A stretch of DNA of 64,000 bases from an uncultured Lachnospiraceae bacterium. GTDB taxonomy: Bacteria > Bacillota > Clostridia > Lachnospirales > Lachnospiraceae. Each line of letters begins with the position of its first letter. Within the stretch, counting starts at the first letter, position 1. The position numbers were made by a program, and so were the translations under genes. Positions 24,111-33,066 of the stretch are shown here, piece by piece. The stretch spans positions 1 through 64,000 of the forward strand of contig CAMWXE010000014.1 of NCBI GenBank assembly GCA_947178145.1. Reading direction: 5' to 3'. The notes below the pieces were generated by a model. That model worked only from the letters and a program-made list of their open reading frames with translations. It made no database searches and was not told the DNA's origin.

Positions 24111-25526
24111 TTACATGTCATTCAATTCTGCAAACGCTCTGTTATATGCTTCGAGGTATGGAATTCCCTGCTCCTGACAGACTGCTACCAGCGCTTCGTA
24201 CTCAGGGTAAATCCTGTCTCCGCACACTTTCACTTCAAGTGTTCCCATACTAGTCTTCTTCATCCGCTTTTCACGTCTTAACACAGTGCGCTCCATCTCT
24301 ACTCTTCTGATACCGATCGTCGTCGTCTCGCGGAAGATTATCTGCTCCAGCTTTGCGATATCTTCCTCCCTGCAGATGACATTGAGCTGATAGGCCGGGC
24401 GATTCTTTTTCATATAAACCGGTGTGTAGTACACATCTCTTGCCCCTGCCTCAAACAGCCTGTCCATCACATAGCCGAATGCCTCCCCAGGACAGTCGTC
24501 AATATTCGACTCAAGCTTGCAGATCATATCGCGCTGTTCTGTCAGCTCCTCCACAATCATAGCCCTCAGCAGGCTCGCCTTCTCATAATTCCTCTTGCCG
24601 GCGCCAATGCCGCTTGCCACAACCCTGAATCTGCCTGGCAGCTGGTCTGTCGTCCTGACCGCCGCAGCGATCGCCGCACCTGTCGGCGTCACAAACTCTC
24701 CCTGCATCTCCATAAAATGCACTGGCAGTCCGTGAGCCTCCATGATATTGGCCGTCGCGGGAACTGGCACAGGTAGAATGCCGTGCTGACAGCGCACACT
24801 GCCGCGCCCCTCGTACAATTCCGATAACATAACGTCAGTTATGTTATATTTCCCCTTCAATGAGTCGAGACATACGGCAGCAGACATGATATCCACGATC
24901 GAATCAACCGCTCCCACCTCATGAAAATGCACTTCATCCGCCGGTTTATTGTGCGCCTTTGACTCGGCCTCAGCAAGAATGCCAAAGATTTTCAACGCCA
25001 GCGCTCTTGCGCCGTCTGTAAGTTTTGCCTTATTCAAAACATCTGTTATTTCTTTTAGTCCTGTATGGTGATGATGGTGCCCTTCTCCATGACCATGGTC
25101 ATGATTAAGATGGTGTTCTTCCTCATGAGAGTGCCCATGGTCATGTATATGTCGCTCCCCGTGAGAATGTCCTTCCTCATGAGAATGCTCATGGTCGTGA
25201 GCATGTCCTTTCTCGTGGGAATGCTCATGGTCGTGAGCATGTCCTTCCTCATGAGAATGCGTCTCCTCATGAGGATGTCCATGCAAATACTCCATATCAT
25301 GGTCATGATTCTCATGTTCCTTATCCAGTATCACATTGAAATCACAGGCATCGATCCCTGCCTTCTGCACTCTGCTGATCGCCACATCAAAACCTGACAC
25401 CAATGGTCTGATGCTGTCAACGGCCTCGTCAAGCACCTTTCTGTCTGCTCCCAGATCCAGCAGTGCGCCGACAGTCATATCCCCGCTGATTCCAGAATAA
25501 CACTCCAAATATAATGTTCTCTTCAT
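24111..25526 (-). CDS. larC: LarC, nickel insertion protein for the nickel-pincer cofactor
   Basis: The 471-residue protein starts MKRTLYLECYSGISGDMTVG, the LarC signature, and ends with the C-terminal half holding SNIDDCPGEAFGYVMDRLFE and RETTTIGIRRVEMERTVLRR. LarC inserts nickel into the pyridinium bis-thiocarboxylate mononucleotide cofactor of lactate racemase and related epimerases. A very His-rich segment (about residues 71-154, 35 histidines, with a 12-residue repeat HSHE(E/K)GHAHDHE) probably binds nickel. The gene is one uninterrupted frame, whereas some species split it by a frameshift. It follows larB by 77 bases. Neither larE nor larA is in the window. Confidence 0.93.
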   Translation of the reverse strand: MKRTLYLECYSGISGDMTVGALLDLGADRKVLDEAVDSIRPLVSGFDVAISRVQKAGIDACDFNVILDKEHENHDHDMEYLHGHPHEETHSHEEGHAHDHEHSHEKGHAHDHEHSHEEGHSHGERHIHDHGHSHEEEHHLNHDHGHGEGHHHHHTGLKEITDVLNKAKLTDGARALALKIFGILAEAESKAHNKPADEVHFHEVGAVDSIVDIMSAAVCLDSLKGKYNITDVMLSELYEGRGSVRCQHGILPVPVPATANIMEAHGLPVHFMEMQGEFVTPTGAAIAAAVRTTDQLPGRFRVVASGIGAGKRNYEKASLLRAMIVEELTEQRDMICKLESNIDDCPGEAFGYVMDRLFEAGARDVYYTPVYMKKNRPAYQLNVICREEDIAKLEQIIFRETTTIGIRRVEMERTVLRREKRMKKTSMGTLEVKVCGDRIYPEYEALVAVCQEQGIPYLEAYNRAFAELNDM

Positions 25527-25603
25527 AATATTAAACTCTCCTATGTCTGTCTTGTATCCATTTTATAGAAAATGCAGCTATTATTTGCGCTTCCTGGTTC
25601 TTC

Positions 25604-26368
25604 TCAAACATTCTGCCTCTCTGCAAGGCGGTTGATCTGTGTCGCCATATATCCCGCGCCATACCCATTGTCGATATTCACGACTGCAATACCGTTCGCG
25701 CAGGAATTGATCATCGTGAGCAGCGCAGACAGACCATGCATGCTCGCCCCATATCCAACAGAAGTCGGCACTGCTATGACCGGATTGCTGACCAGTCCGC
25801 CGATCACACTCGCCAGCGCCCCCTCCATGCCTGCCACCGCAACGACGCAGTTCGCCTCCTGTATCGTCTCTGTATGGGCCAGCAGCCTGTGCAGACCGCT
25901 CACTCCCACATCGTAAACCCTTGTCACATAAGAGCCAAAATACTCCGCCGTCTGCGCAGCCTCCTCCGCCACAGGAATATCTGCAGTCCCCGCCGTGCAG
26001 ACCGCAATCTTACCAATGCGCTTCGCCGCCCTTTCCTCCGGATTCTCCTCTATCTTTAATATTTTTGAAACACTGTCATACTGTACCTGTGGAAGTTCCC
26101 TGCGCACAAGCTCATATTGCGTTTCGCTTGCCCTTGTCCCGAAAACCTCACCATTTTTCTCATACATTTTCTGAAAAATCGACACCAGATATGCATCCGG
26201 CTTTCCCGCACAGTAGATCACCTCCGCAAACCCGGAACGGATCTCCCTGTGCGTATCCAGCTTTGCAAATCCCATCTCCTCAAAGGGCTGCCGCCTCAGA
26301 TACTTTTCCGCCTCATCCACAGTCATCTCGCCGTTTCGTACGCTCTCCAGGATATCCTTTACTTCCAT
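25604..26368 (-). CDS. larB: LarB, nicotinic acid adenine dinucleotide carboxylase/hydrolase
   Basis: The 254-residue protein begins MEVKDILESVRNGEMTVDEA and has a C-terminal PurE-like domain with AVCTAGTADIPVAEEAAQTA, DVGVSGLHRLL, VVAVAGMEGALASVIGGLV and VPTSVGYG. LarB carboxylates and hydrolyses nicotinate adenine dinucleotide in the first step of nickel-pincer cofactor synthesis. It precedes larC in the same direction and both are probably expressed from the promoter at 26407-26435. Confidence 0.93.
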   Translation of the reverse strand: MEVKDILESVRNGEMTVDEAEKYLRRQPFEEMGFAKLDTHREIRSGFAEVIYCAGKPDAYLVSIFQKMYEKNGEVFGTRASETQYELVRRELPQVQYDSVSKILKIEENPEERAAKRIGKIAVCTAGTADIPVAEEAAQTAEYFGSYVTRVYDVGVSGLHRLLAHTETIQEANCVVAVAGMEGALASVIGGLVSNPVIAVPTSVGYGASMHGLSALLTMINSCANGIAVVNIDNGYGAGYMATQINRLAERQNV

Positions 26369-26406
26369 TTCTGTCCCACCTTTCCGCCAAATATACTGCC
26401 TCGTCC

Positions 26407-26435
26407 ATTATAATACATCAGACAAACAGGCGCAA
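26407..26435 (-). promoter_or_regulatory. Promoter of the larB-larC operon
   Basis: On the minus strand TTGCGC (26435-26430), 17 bases and TATAAT (26412-26407) form a good promoter about 39 bases before the larB ATG. The -35 overlaps one arm of the hairpin at 26429-26451. Confidence 0.5.
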
Positions 26436-26451
26436 CCGTATTCGCTGCGCC
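26429..26451 (-). terminator. Hairpin after the REC-GGDEF-EAL gene
   Basis: GGCGCA (26429-26434) and TGCGCC (26446-26451) form a GC-rich stem with an 11-base loop. On the minus strand the stem is followed by TGTTTGTCTG, a weak T-rich tract, so it may end the transcript from the gene at 26523-28580. Confidence 0.4.
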
Positions 26452-26522
26452 CGAAAAAACATTAAAAATCAATTGTTCTTCATGCGTTTCTAAAACGATC
26501 CCAGTAAAAGAAACGAATCTTC

Positions 26523-28580
26523 CTATCTATATTCACTAATATCATAGAACGTAACCATCATAATGATAGTATCTGCCCGCTTTCCAATCACCTTCACTGT
26601 CACACGATACCAGATATCCTCTGTGAGCTCATACTCCATTGGTCCACAGAAATCTCCTCGCATAATTTTGGCAAACGCCTCCTCCAGAAGTTCCCTCTCC
26701 GCATACATTCTTCGGTTGTGCTCACTCTCGCTAACATTCTGATCAAACACAATATCATTTTCGTAACGCGTATTCGTCCTAAGTAGCTCAAGTTTTTCAT
26801 TCCTGTATTCATACACAGCAATCGGTGTTTCCAGCATATCAAAAAAACGACTGAGACCTGATCGCGTATTCCATAGTTCGTTGACAATCATAACGTTCTC
26901 GTCCGTGGTGCACCTTGCGCCCATCTCCTCCTCCCTGGCAACAAATACTTCATACTCTTCGACGGGCATCGGCTTTGCATAATAATATCCCTGCGCATAT
27001 TCACAACCGATACATTTGAGAAAGTCAACCTGTTCCAGAGTCTCTACCCCCTCCACAATCGATGGCAGATGCAGCCACTTTGCCATGCGAATCACAGACG
27101 TCAGTACTTTCTCTCCTCTCCCGTTGAACTGCTGATCCTGTAAGAACTTCATATCAACCTTCAGATAATCGACCTCCATGTCCTTTAAGACATTCAATGA
27201 CGAATATCCACTGCCAAAATCATCTATCATAATCTTAAATCCCAGCTGATGAAGATTGCTCATCGTCTTCATGACCAAATCCTGGTCCTCCATAAAGGCA
27301 CTCTCTGTCAATTCCAGATTCAGAAGCTCTGCCGGAATCCGATACTCTGTGATCAGATTTTTGAATATCTGTACCAGCTGTGGATTGTAGATATTGACTC
27401 TCGACACATTCACCGAAATTGGATTGGGATTTTTGCCCTCATCAAGCCATTTTCGCAGCAGCATGCAGGCATGACGCCACATATACTGATCAAGCCTGCC
27501 AATGATACCATTTCGCTCATACACTGGTATAAAATCACCCGGAGAAATCATTCCCTTTTCTGGATGCTTCCAACGCACAAGCGCCTCCGCCCCATAGGAA
27601 CGATCTGTCACAAGATTAAATTTAGGCTGTAGATATACTTCAAACTGTTCCTCGTCAATCGCCCTGTTCACCTCATTGATGATAAATTGTTCCTGACGCA
27701 TATCTTCAATCATATTCTCGTTATAGTATGCAATGCTCTGAACAAATTTTCCCTTACAGCTCTTTGCCGCCAGATACGCCCTGTCGTACATCTCCGACAC
27801 ATCCAGCGTCGTGTCATTGATGACATACACGCCACATGATACTTTGATATTATAATCTTTATTTACTTTCCTGAGATTAATCTGAAGCGCGTTCACCAGC
27901 AACTCAATATTTTCCTCCCGAAAAGGCATACACACCGCAAACACATCATTCTCCAGCCGTCCATAGATAAACTTCTCAAGCACGGTCGAGATTCGCCCCA
28001 ACTCGGATGCAACGCTCTTCAATACCTTGTCACCCTCATTGATGCCATAGAAATTGTTAATCATCTTAAAACGGTCAATATCAAATCGTACAAATGCAAA
28101 TGTCTCCTCCCTGTTCTCTGAAAGAATACTGCGCACTGTCCGATAAAACTTAAACTTCGTATAAAGACCTGTTACTGCATCCCTCTCAGCCATAATCATA
28201 CGGCTCTTGTCAATCACATTCTTGATGCGAAACTGCAAAAGTACTGGATTGTACGGCTTCATGACAAAATCCCACACGCCCGCCTCAAGGCACTTCTGTT
28301 CAGAGTGCCAGTCGTTATTGGAAGTGGCAACAATCACTGGAATATTGTCATACTCCTGATGTTTGTAAAATTCATCCATGAATTGAAACCCATCCATTCC
28401 TGGCATGATGAGATCCAACACAATCACTGCCACCTTGTCATAATGAACTGCAAGAATCTCCAACGCCTCCTGTCCATCTGATGCATCCAGCACGTCATAC
28501 GCATCCTCAATAACATCCTTGAGCTTTTGTTTGACCACTTCCTCGTCATCGACCAACAATATTGTATTCTTACTGTACAT
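26523..28580 (-). CDS. Receiver-GGDEF-EAL protein, probable c-di-GMP phosphodiesterase
   Basis: From the ATG at 28580 (AGGAG 9 bases upstream) this is 685 residues. A receiver domain (Asp56 in IVLDLIMPGMDG) is followed by a degenerate GGDEF domain in which the signature reads GRLENDVFAV, so cyclase activity is unlikely. The EAL domain looks intact: AEALVRWKHP, LNLELTESAF, IDDFGSGYSS, KVDMKFLQ and IVEGVETLEQ. A C-terminal segment of about 110 residues with VYEYRNEKLELLRTN resembles a PAS-like sensor. It should hydrolyse c-di-GMP when phosphorylated. In this genome the PilZ protein at 53920-54648 is one possible downstream receptor. Confidence 0.92.
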   Translation of the reverse strand: MYSKNTILLVDDEEVVKQKLKDVIEDAYDVLDASDGQEALEILAVHYDKVAVIVLDLIMPGMDGFQFMDEFYKHQEYDNIPVIVATSNNDWHSEQKCLEAGVWDFVMKPYNPVLLQFRIKNVIDKSRMIMAERDAVTGLYTKFKFYRTVRSILSENREETFAFVRFDIDRFKMINNFYGINEGDKVLKSVASELGRISTVLEKFIYGRLENDVFAVCMPFREENIELLVNALQINLRKVNKDYNIKVSCGVYVINDTTLDVSEMYDRAYLAAKSCKGKFVQSIAYYNENMIEDMRQEQFIINEVNRAIDEEQFEVYLQPKFNLVTDRSYGAEALVRWKHPEKGMISPGDFIPVYERNGIIGRLDQYMWRHACMLLRKWLDEGKNPNPISVNVSRVNIYNPQLVQIFKNLITEYRIPAELLNLELTESAFMEDQDLVMKTMSNLHQLGFKIMIDDFGSGYSSLNVLKDMEVDYLKVDMKFLQDQQFNGRGEKVLTSVIRMAKWLHLPSIVEGVETLEQVDFLKCIGCEYAQGYYYAKPMPVEEYEVFVAREEEMGARCTTDENVMIVNELWNTRSGLSRFFDMLETPIAVYEYRNEKLELLRTNTRYENDIVFDQNVSESEHNRRMYAERELLEEAFAKIMRGDFCGPMEYELTEDIWYRVTVKVIGKRADTIIMMVTFYDISEYR

Positions 28581-28700
28581 CCCTATCCGCTCCTTTATAC
28601 CAAACATCTCAGACAAAACCGCCAAATATTTCTACCGCTCTCTTTCTATTTCAATTCTAACGTTGTTGACATGATTTTGTCAATCTATTCCAAAGTGTAT

Positions 28701-28736
28701 TTAAAAAATGCACTGGCCTTTGCGCAGGCCAGTGCA
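28701..28736 (-). terminator. Intrinsic terminator after copA
   Basis: TGCACTGGCC (28709-28718) and GGCCAGTGCA (28727-28736) are perfect 10-bp arms with an 8-base loop. On the minus strand the stem is followed by a TTTTTT run. It ends the csoR-copA transcription unit. Confidence 0.9.
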
Positions 28737-28785
28737 TCTCTTACAATCCACTCAGAAACTGTATCACTTATTTTCCTACAGTTCC

Positions 28786-28995
28786 TTATTCAACTGAAAT
28801 CACTTTGTAATCCTGTTCTTCAACAGTTTTCTTTAATTCCTCATCACTGATCTCCGCAGTCAGTGTGAGCACTGCTGTTCCCGCCTCATGGCTTACCACC
28901 GCCTCTGCCACCTGCTCCAGTGCCTCAAGGCATTTCTTTACCCTCGCCTCACAATGTCCGCACATCATTCCTTCGATTTTCATTGTTTTTGTCAT
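28786..28995 (-). CDS. Possible internally translated CopZ-like copper chaperone (nested in copA)
   Basis: An in-frame ATG at 28995 within copA is preceded by AAGGAGAGAAGAAA, an excellent ribosome binding site at 8-9 base spacing. Translation from it would give a 69-residue HMA protein, [15 protein letters not shown] onward, with the size and fold of free CopZ chaperones. Stop is shared with copA. Either copZ was once a separate gene fused by loss of the copA stop codon, or both full-length and short forms are made. Escherichia coli makes a CopZ-like product from copA by frameshifting, so two products from one gene have precedent. Confidence 0.45.
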   Translation of the reverse strand: MTKTMKIEGMMCGHCEARVKKCLEALEQVAEAVVSHEAGTAVLTLTAEISDEELKKTVEEQDYKVISVE

Positions 28996-31374
28996 TTTCT
29001 TCTCTCCTTCTTTTCTTATATTGTGATCAGTCTGTGACTGAATCGCTTCTTTTTTTCTTATGGCTTTTCCTGTGACATGCTCTTTGTCGCGCTTTGTGCT
29101 ATAGACATCAACCAGATTCAGGCGCAATGCATTTGTCACCACACAAAAGCTGGACAAGCTCATCGCTGCTGCGCCGAACATCGGATTGAGCTGCCACCCA
29201 AACAACGGTATCCACACACCTGCTGCCAACGGAATCCCTATGACATTATAGAAAAACGCCCAAAAAAGATTTTCATGAATATTTCTAAGCGTCCTGCGAC
29301 TCAATCGGATTGCTGCCGGAACATCCCGCAAACGGCTTTTCATCAGTACTACATCTGCTGCATCAATCGCTATGTCCGTCCCGGCTCCGATGGCAATACC
29401 GATATCCGCCCTTGTCAGTGCTGGAGCGTCGTTAATGCCGTCGCCCACCATAGCAGTTTTTCCCTTTTCCATCAGGCTGCGTATGACACTTTCCTTCCCG
29501 TCAGGAAGAACGCCTGCAATCACCTCATCCACACCTGCCTGCTTCCCAATCGCATTGGCAGTGCGCTCATTGTCACCGGTCAGCATGACAACATGAATTC
29601 CCATTCCCTGAAGCTCCTCTACGGCCTGCCTGCTGTCCTCCTTGATGACATCCGCCACCGCAATCATTCCAACCAGTGTATCTCCTGCAAAAAACAACGG
29701 CGTCTTTCCCTCTTCTGCAAGTGCTTCTGACCTTTGGACAAAGTCCTGCGGAATGGCAAGCTTCTCTCCGATGAATTTGGCATTTCCACCATATAACTGT
29801 CGGCCATCTGCTACAGCTGTCAGTCCGTTTCCGGGAAGTGCCTTGAAATCTGAAACTTCTGTCACCCAATTCTGCTTATTTTTTTTATGAATATAATCTT
29901 TTGCATACTCATTGACAGCGCGGGCAAGCGGGTGTTCACTCTTTTGTTCCAACGCATATGCCACCGCAATCAGTTCATCCTCCGATACGCCATTTGCCGG
30001 TATAATGTCTGTCACTTTCGGCTCTCCGCTTGTGATGGTTCCTGTCTTATCCAGCGCCACAATTGACACCTTCCCTGCTTCCTCCAGCGATACAGCTGTC
30101 TTGAACATAATGCCGTTTCTGGCACCCATCCCATTTCCGACCATGATCGCTACCGGTGTGGCAAGCCCCAGTGCACAGGGGCAGCTGATGACAAGCACAG
30201 AGATTCCTCTGGCAAGCGCAAAACCAATCGTCTGCCCCGCTGCAAGCCACACAACAATCGTAAGGAACGCAATCCCAATCACTGCTGGGACGAATATACC
30301 CGATACCCGATCCGCCACCTTTGCAATCGGCGCTTTTGTAGCCGCCGCATCACTCACCATCTTAATAATCTGGGAGAGTGTCGTATCTTCGCCAACCCTT
30401 GATGCCTTGCATTTGATAAATCCTGACTGATTTACTGTAGCAGCAGATACCTTATCGCCAGCCTGCTTATCCACAGGTATACTTTCCCCGGTGAGCGCTG
30501 CTTCGTTTACAGCGCTTGTTCCCTCCAACACAATGCCATCTACAGGAATGCTTTCGCCTGGCCTTACCACAAAGACATCCCCCACTGCCACTTCCTCTAC
30601 AGGCACCTTCTGCTCGCTGCCATCACGCACCACAACCGCCGTCCTGGGTGATATCTTCATCAACCCCTTCAGCGCGTCAGTTGTCCTTCCCTTGGAACGC
30701 GCTTCCAGCATTTTCCCCACTGTGATCAACGTCAATATCATTGCCGCCGACTCAAAGTAAAATTCATGCATATAGCCCATAACTGCCGCAGCGTCACCGT
30801 GCAGCTGAGCATCTGTCATGGCAAACAGCGCATAGGTACTGTACACAAATGCTGCTGTCGAGCCAAGTGCGACAAGCGTATCCATATTGGGTGCCTTATG
30901 CCAAAGACTCTTATATCCGCTGATAAAAAACTTCTGGTTGATCACCATGACTGCTATTGTAAGTAAAAGCTGTATCAACCCCATCGCGATATGATTGTTC
31001 TCCAACACAGAAGGAACCGGAAAATTCCACATCATATGTCCCATCGAAAAGTACATCAGAACAACCAGAAAACCTATGGAATACCACAGCCTGCGCTTTA
31101 GCACAGGTGTCTCTTTATCTCTCAGCAGATCCTCCCCGCCGCCCGAAAACTGTGCGCTGCCTCTGGAACTGCTGCCCCCCTTGACTGACGCACCATATCC
31201 GGCATCCTCCACTGCCTTGATAACCGCCTCCGCGGAGGCGCTTCCCTCCACTCCCATGGAATTTGTGAGCAGGCTTACGGAGCAGGAACTTACCCCTTCA
31301 ACTTTTGATACCGCCTTTTCCACCCTCGCACTGCAGGCGGCGCAGCTCATACCTGTCACGATATATTGGTCCAT
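28786..31374 (-). CDS. copA: Copper-translocating P-type ATPase with N- and C-terminal HMA domains
   Basis: The 862-residue protein has an N-terminal metal-binding domain (GMSCAAC, Cys11 and Cys14), eight predicted membrane helices, the metal site CPC in [13 protein letters not shown], phosphorylation motif DKTGT, TGES, SEHPLA and [10 protein letters not shown]. These assign it to the P1B-1 Cu(I) exporters. Unusually a second HMA domain (residues 794-862, GMMCGHC, Cys805 and Cys808) forms the C-terminus. The codons just before it read as an AAGGAG ribosome binding site followed by ATG, so it may also be made separately. AGGAGG precedes the main ATG. The CsoR-type gene lies just upstream. Confidence 0.94.
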   Translation of the reverse strand: MDQYIVTGMSCAACSARVEKAVSKVEGVSSCSVSLLTNSMGVEGSASAEAVIKAVEDAGYGASVKGGSSSRGSAQFSGGGEDLLRDKETPVLKRRLWYSIGFLVVLMYFSMGHMMWNFPVPSVLENNHIAMGLIQLLLTIAVMVINQKFFISGYKSLWHKAPNMDTLVALGSTAAFVYSTYALFAMTDAQLHGDAAAVMGYMHEFYFESAAMILTLITVGKMLEARSKGRTTDALKGLMKISPRTAVVVRDGSEQKVPVEEVAVGDVFVVRPGESIPVDGIVLEGTSAVNEAALTGESIPVDKQAGDKVSAATVNQSGFIKCKASRVGEDTTLSQIIKMVSDAAATKAPIAKVADRVSGIFVPAVIGIAFLTIVVWLAAGQTIGFALARGISVLVISCPCALGLATPVAIMVGNGMGARNGIMFKTAVSLEEAGKVSIVALDKTGTITSGEPKVTDIIPANGVSEDELIAVAYALEQKSEHPLARAVNEYAKDYIHKKNKQNWVTEVSDFKALPGNGLTAVADGRQLYGGNAKFIGEKLAIPQDFVQRSEALAEEGKTPLFFAGDTLVGMIAVADVIKEDSRQAVEELQGMGIHVVMLTGDNERTANAIGKQAGVDEVIAGVLPDGKESVIRSLMEKGKTAMVGDGINDAPALTRADIGIAIGAGTDIAIDAADVVLMKSRLRDVPAAIRLSRRTLRNIHENLFWAFFYNVIGIPLAAGVWIPLFGWQLNPMFGAAAMSLSSFCVVTNALRLNLVDVYSTKRDKEHVTGKAIRKKEAIQSQTDHNIRKEGEKKMTKTMKIEGMMCGHCEARVKKCLEALEQVAEAVVSHEAGTAVLTLTAEISDEELKKTVEEQDYKVISVE

Positions 31375-31443
31375 TTCAATATGCCTCCTTCGCTGATTTA
31401 TTGATATAGTATGCCAAAAACCCCTGCTCTTAGCCGTCTCACT

Positions 31444-31818
31444 TTACTTCATAAGCTTTTTGAGTGTCTGCACCAGCTCATCCACAGTCTCTTCTTTGCC
31501 ATCTTTGATATCCTGGGTCACACAGGTCTTGATATGATTTGTCAGGAGCACCCGGTTAAAGCTGTTAAGTGCCGCATTCACCGCTGCCACCTGCACCAGA
31601 ATATCCGTGCAGTATGCACCCTTCTCTACCATCCCTTTGATTCCGCGCACCTGTCCTTCAATACGGCTGAGTCTGTTAATCATATCCTTATACTCTTTCG
31701 TCGTGCGGTCCTTCGTCCTCTGTGCACAGTTCTCACACCCCTCGTCATCTGCCTCCTCCATTTTTGTAGTCTCTTCCATTTCTAAAGTTTCTTCCATTTC
31801 TAATTCTTCGTTCTCCAT
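31444..31818 (-). CDS. csoR: CsoR-family copper-sensing repressor
   Basis: The 124-residue protein has the DUF156/CsoR core RLSRIEGQVRGIKGMVEKGA with the copper-binding triad Cys70 (GAYCTDIL), His95 and Cys99 (NHIKTC). Copper binding releases CsoR from DNA and induces export genes. The N-terminal 40 residues are an acidic low-complexity run with MEE repeats and CENC, not part of the usual core. GGAGAG precedes the ATG. It is upstream of and co-directional with copA across 69 bases, and a candidate operator lies in its own promoter. Confidence 0.9.
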   Translation of the reverse strand: MENEELEMEETLEMEETTKMEEADDEGCENCAQRTKDRTTKEYKDMINRLSRIEGQVRGIKGMVEKGAYCTDILVQVAAVNAALNSFNRVLLTNHIKTCVTQDIKDGKEETVDELVQTLKKLMK

Positions 31819-31851
31819 TTTTTCTCTCCTTTCTGTATCTGTGTATATTTC

Positions 31852-31880
31852 ATACTATACCCTTGTATGGTAAATGTCAA
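31852..31880 (-). promoter_or_regulatory. Promoter and candidate CsoR operator of the csoR-copA operon
   Basis: On the minus strand TTGACA (31880-31875), 17 bases and TAGTAT (31857-31852) form a promoter; TATAGT offset by two bases is an alternative -10. The spacer holds TACCATACAAGGGTA (31872-31858), with TACC/GGTA half-sites resembling the ATACCC...GGGTAT type of CsoR site. Position between -35 and -10 fits repression. Confidence 0.55.
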
Positions 31881-31898
31881 GTAGGCAATCACACTTTT

Positions 31899-31941
31899 TA
31901 TCATATTTATGATTGATTTTCATATGATAAAGTGCGATACT
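31899..31941 (+). promoter_or_regulatory. Promoter region of asnA with inverted repeat
   Basis: TTGATT (31913-31918), 17 bases and GATACT (31936-31941) form a plausible promoter. TATCATAT (31899-31906) and ATATGATA (31922-31929) are perfect 8-bp inverted arms, with CACTT and AAGTG extending them imperfectly, which could be an operator. The leader before asnA is too short for a T-box riboswitch. Confidence 0.4.
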
Positions 31942-31989
31942 AAAAATATCGTATTTTAATATCTGTAAATACAAGGAGGAAAACCAGCA

Positions 31990-33000
31990 ATGGAAAATCT
32001 GAAAATTCCTGAGAATTACCATTCAGAATTAAATCTGCATGATACGCAGATTGCCATCAAGACAGTAAAAGATTTTTTTCAAAATCAGATCGCACAGCGG
32101 CTTAATCTCGCACGTGTCTCAGCACCACTTTTTGTCGATCCCTTATCCGGTCTGAATGACAACCTCAACGGCGTAGAGCGGCCTGTAAGCTTCGATATCA
32201 AAGAACAGAACGGCCGTATCGCGGAGGTCGTCCAGTCCCTTGCCAAGTGGAAACGCTATGCTCTGAAAAAATACGGCTTCACAGTCGATGAAGGCATCTA
32301 CACAGACATGAATGCCATCCGCCGCGACGAGGATACCGACAACATTCACTCCATCTTCGTCGACCAGTGGGACTGGGAGAAAATCATCCGCCGCGAGGAC
32401 AGAACCATCGAGACACTTAAGAAAACGGTTCGAAATGTATACAAATGCCTCCAAAATACAGAAAAATATATGGCAATACAGTACGACTATATCGATGAAA
32501 TCCTGCCCGATAACATTTCCTTTGTCACCACAGAGGAACTGGCTGAAATCTTCCCCGACAATACGCCAAAAGAGCGCGAATACTACATAGCCAAGGCAAA
32601 AGGTGCCGTGTGCATCATGAAAATCGGCGACAAACTGGAAAACGGCAAACCCCATGACGGCCGTGCACCAGACTATGATGATTGGTCCTTAAATGCGGAC
32701 ATCGTTGTCTACTATCCAGTGCTCGACATTGCCCTTGAGCTGTCAAGCATGGGCATCCGCGTTGACAGGGATGCACTGCTCACACAGCTTGAAAAGGCTG
32801 GCTGTCCCGAGCGCGCCGAACTTCCGTACCAGAAAGCAATTATCAACGAGGAACTTCCATTTACCATCGGCGGCGGTATCGGGCAGTCACGCATCTGTAT
32901 GTTCTATCTGCGAAAAGCCCATATTGGCGAGGTGCAGTCCTCACTGTGGCCAGATACGATTGTCAGCGCCTGTGCCGAAAACGGCATTCACCTTTTATAA
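31990..33000 (+). CDS. asnA: Aspartate-ammonia ligase
   Basis: The 336-residue protein matches AsnA throughout: RLNLARVSAPLFVDPLSGLN, NGVERPVSFDI, AEVVQSLAKWKRYAL, MNAIRRDE, FVDQWDWEKI and the C-terminal GGGIGQSRICMFYLRKAHIG. It makes asparagine from aspartate, ammonia and ATP and is related to class II aminoacyl-tRNA synthetases. AGGAGG lies 9 bases before the ATG. It stands alone, divergent from csoR and closed by the terminator at 33008-33039. Confidence 0.96.
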   Translation: MENLKIPENYHSELNLHDTQIAIKTVKDFFQNQIAQRLNLARVSAPLFVDPLSGLNDNLNGVERPVSFDIKEQNGRIAEVVQSLAKWKRYALKKYGFTVDEGIYTDMNAIRRDEDTDNIHSIFVDQWDWEKIIRREDRTIETLKKTVRNVYKCLQNTEKYMAIQYDYIDEILPDNISFVTTEELAEIFPDNTPKEREYYIAKAKGAVCIMKIGDKLENGKPHDGRAPDYDDWSLNADIVVYYPVLDIALELSSMGIRVDRDALLTQLEKAGCPERAELPYQKAIINEELPFTIGGGIGQSRICMFYLRKAHIGEVQSSLWPDTIVSACAENGIHLL

Positions 33001-33007
33001 ATGCCAC

Positions 33008-33039
33008 AAAAGCCGGATAGGACTCACTACCCGGCTTTT
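33008..33039. terminator. Bidirectional terminator between asnA and the DUF6320-like gene
   Basis: AAAAGCCGG (33008-33016) and CCGGCTTTT (33031-33039) are perfect 9-bp arms with T-runs in both directions, suited to both converging genes. Confidence 0.8.
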
Positions 33040-33066
33040 ATTTCTGAACAGTTCCTTACGTCTCAT

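Noticed and set aside
25085-25290. Tandem DNA repeats resembling a CRISPR-like or satellite array
   Set aside because: They are in frame in larC and encode the His-rich loop; spacers are not unique sequences and no cas genes are present.
31820-31989. T-box riboswitch for asnA
   Set aside because: The space between the divergent promoter and the asnA start is too short and no specifier loop or T-box sequence was seen.
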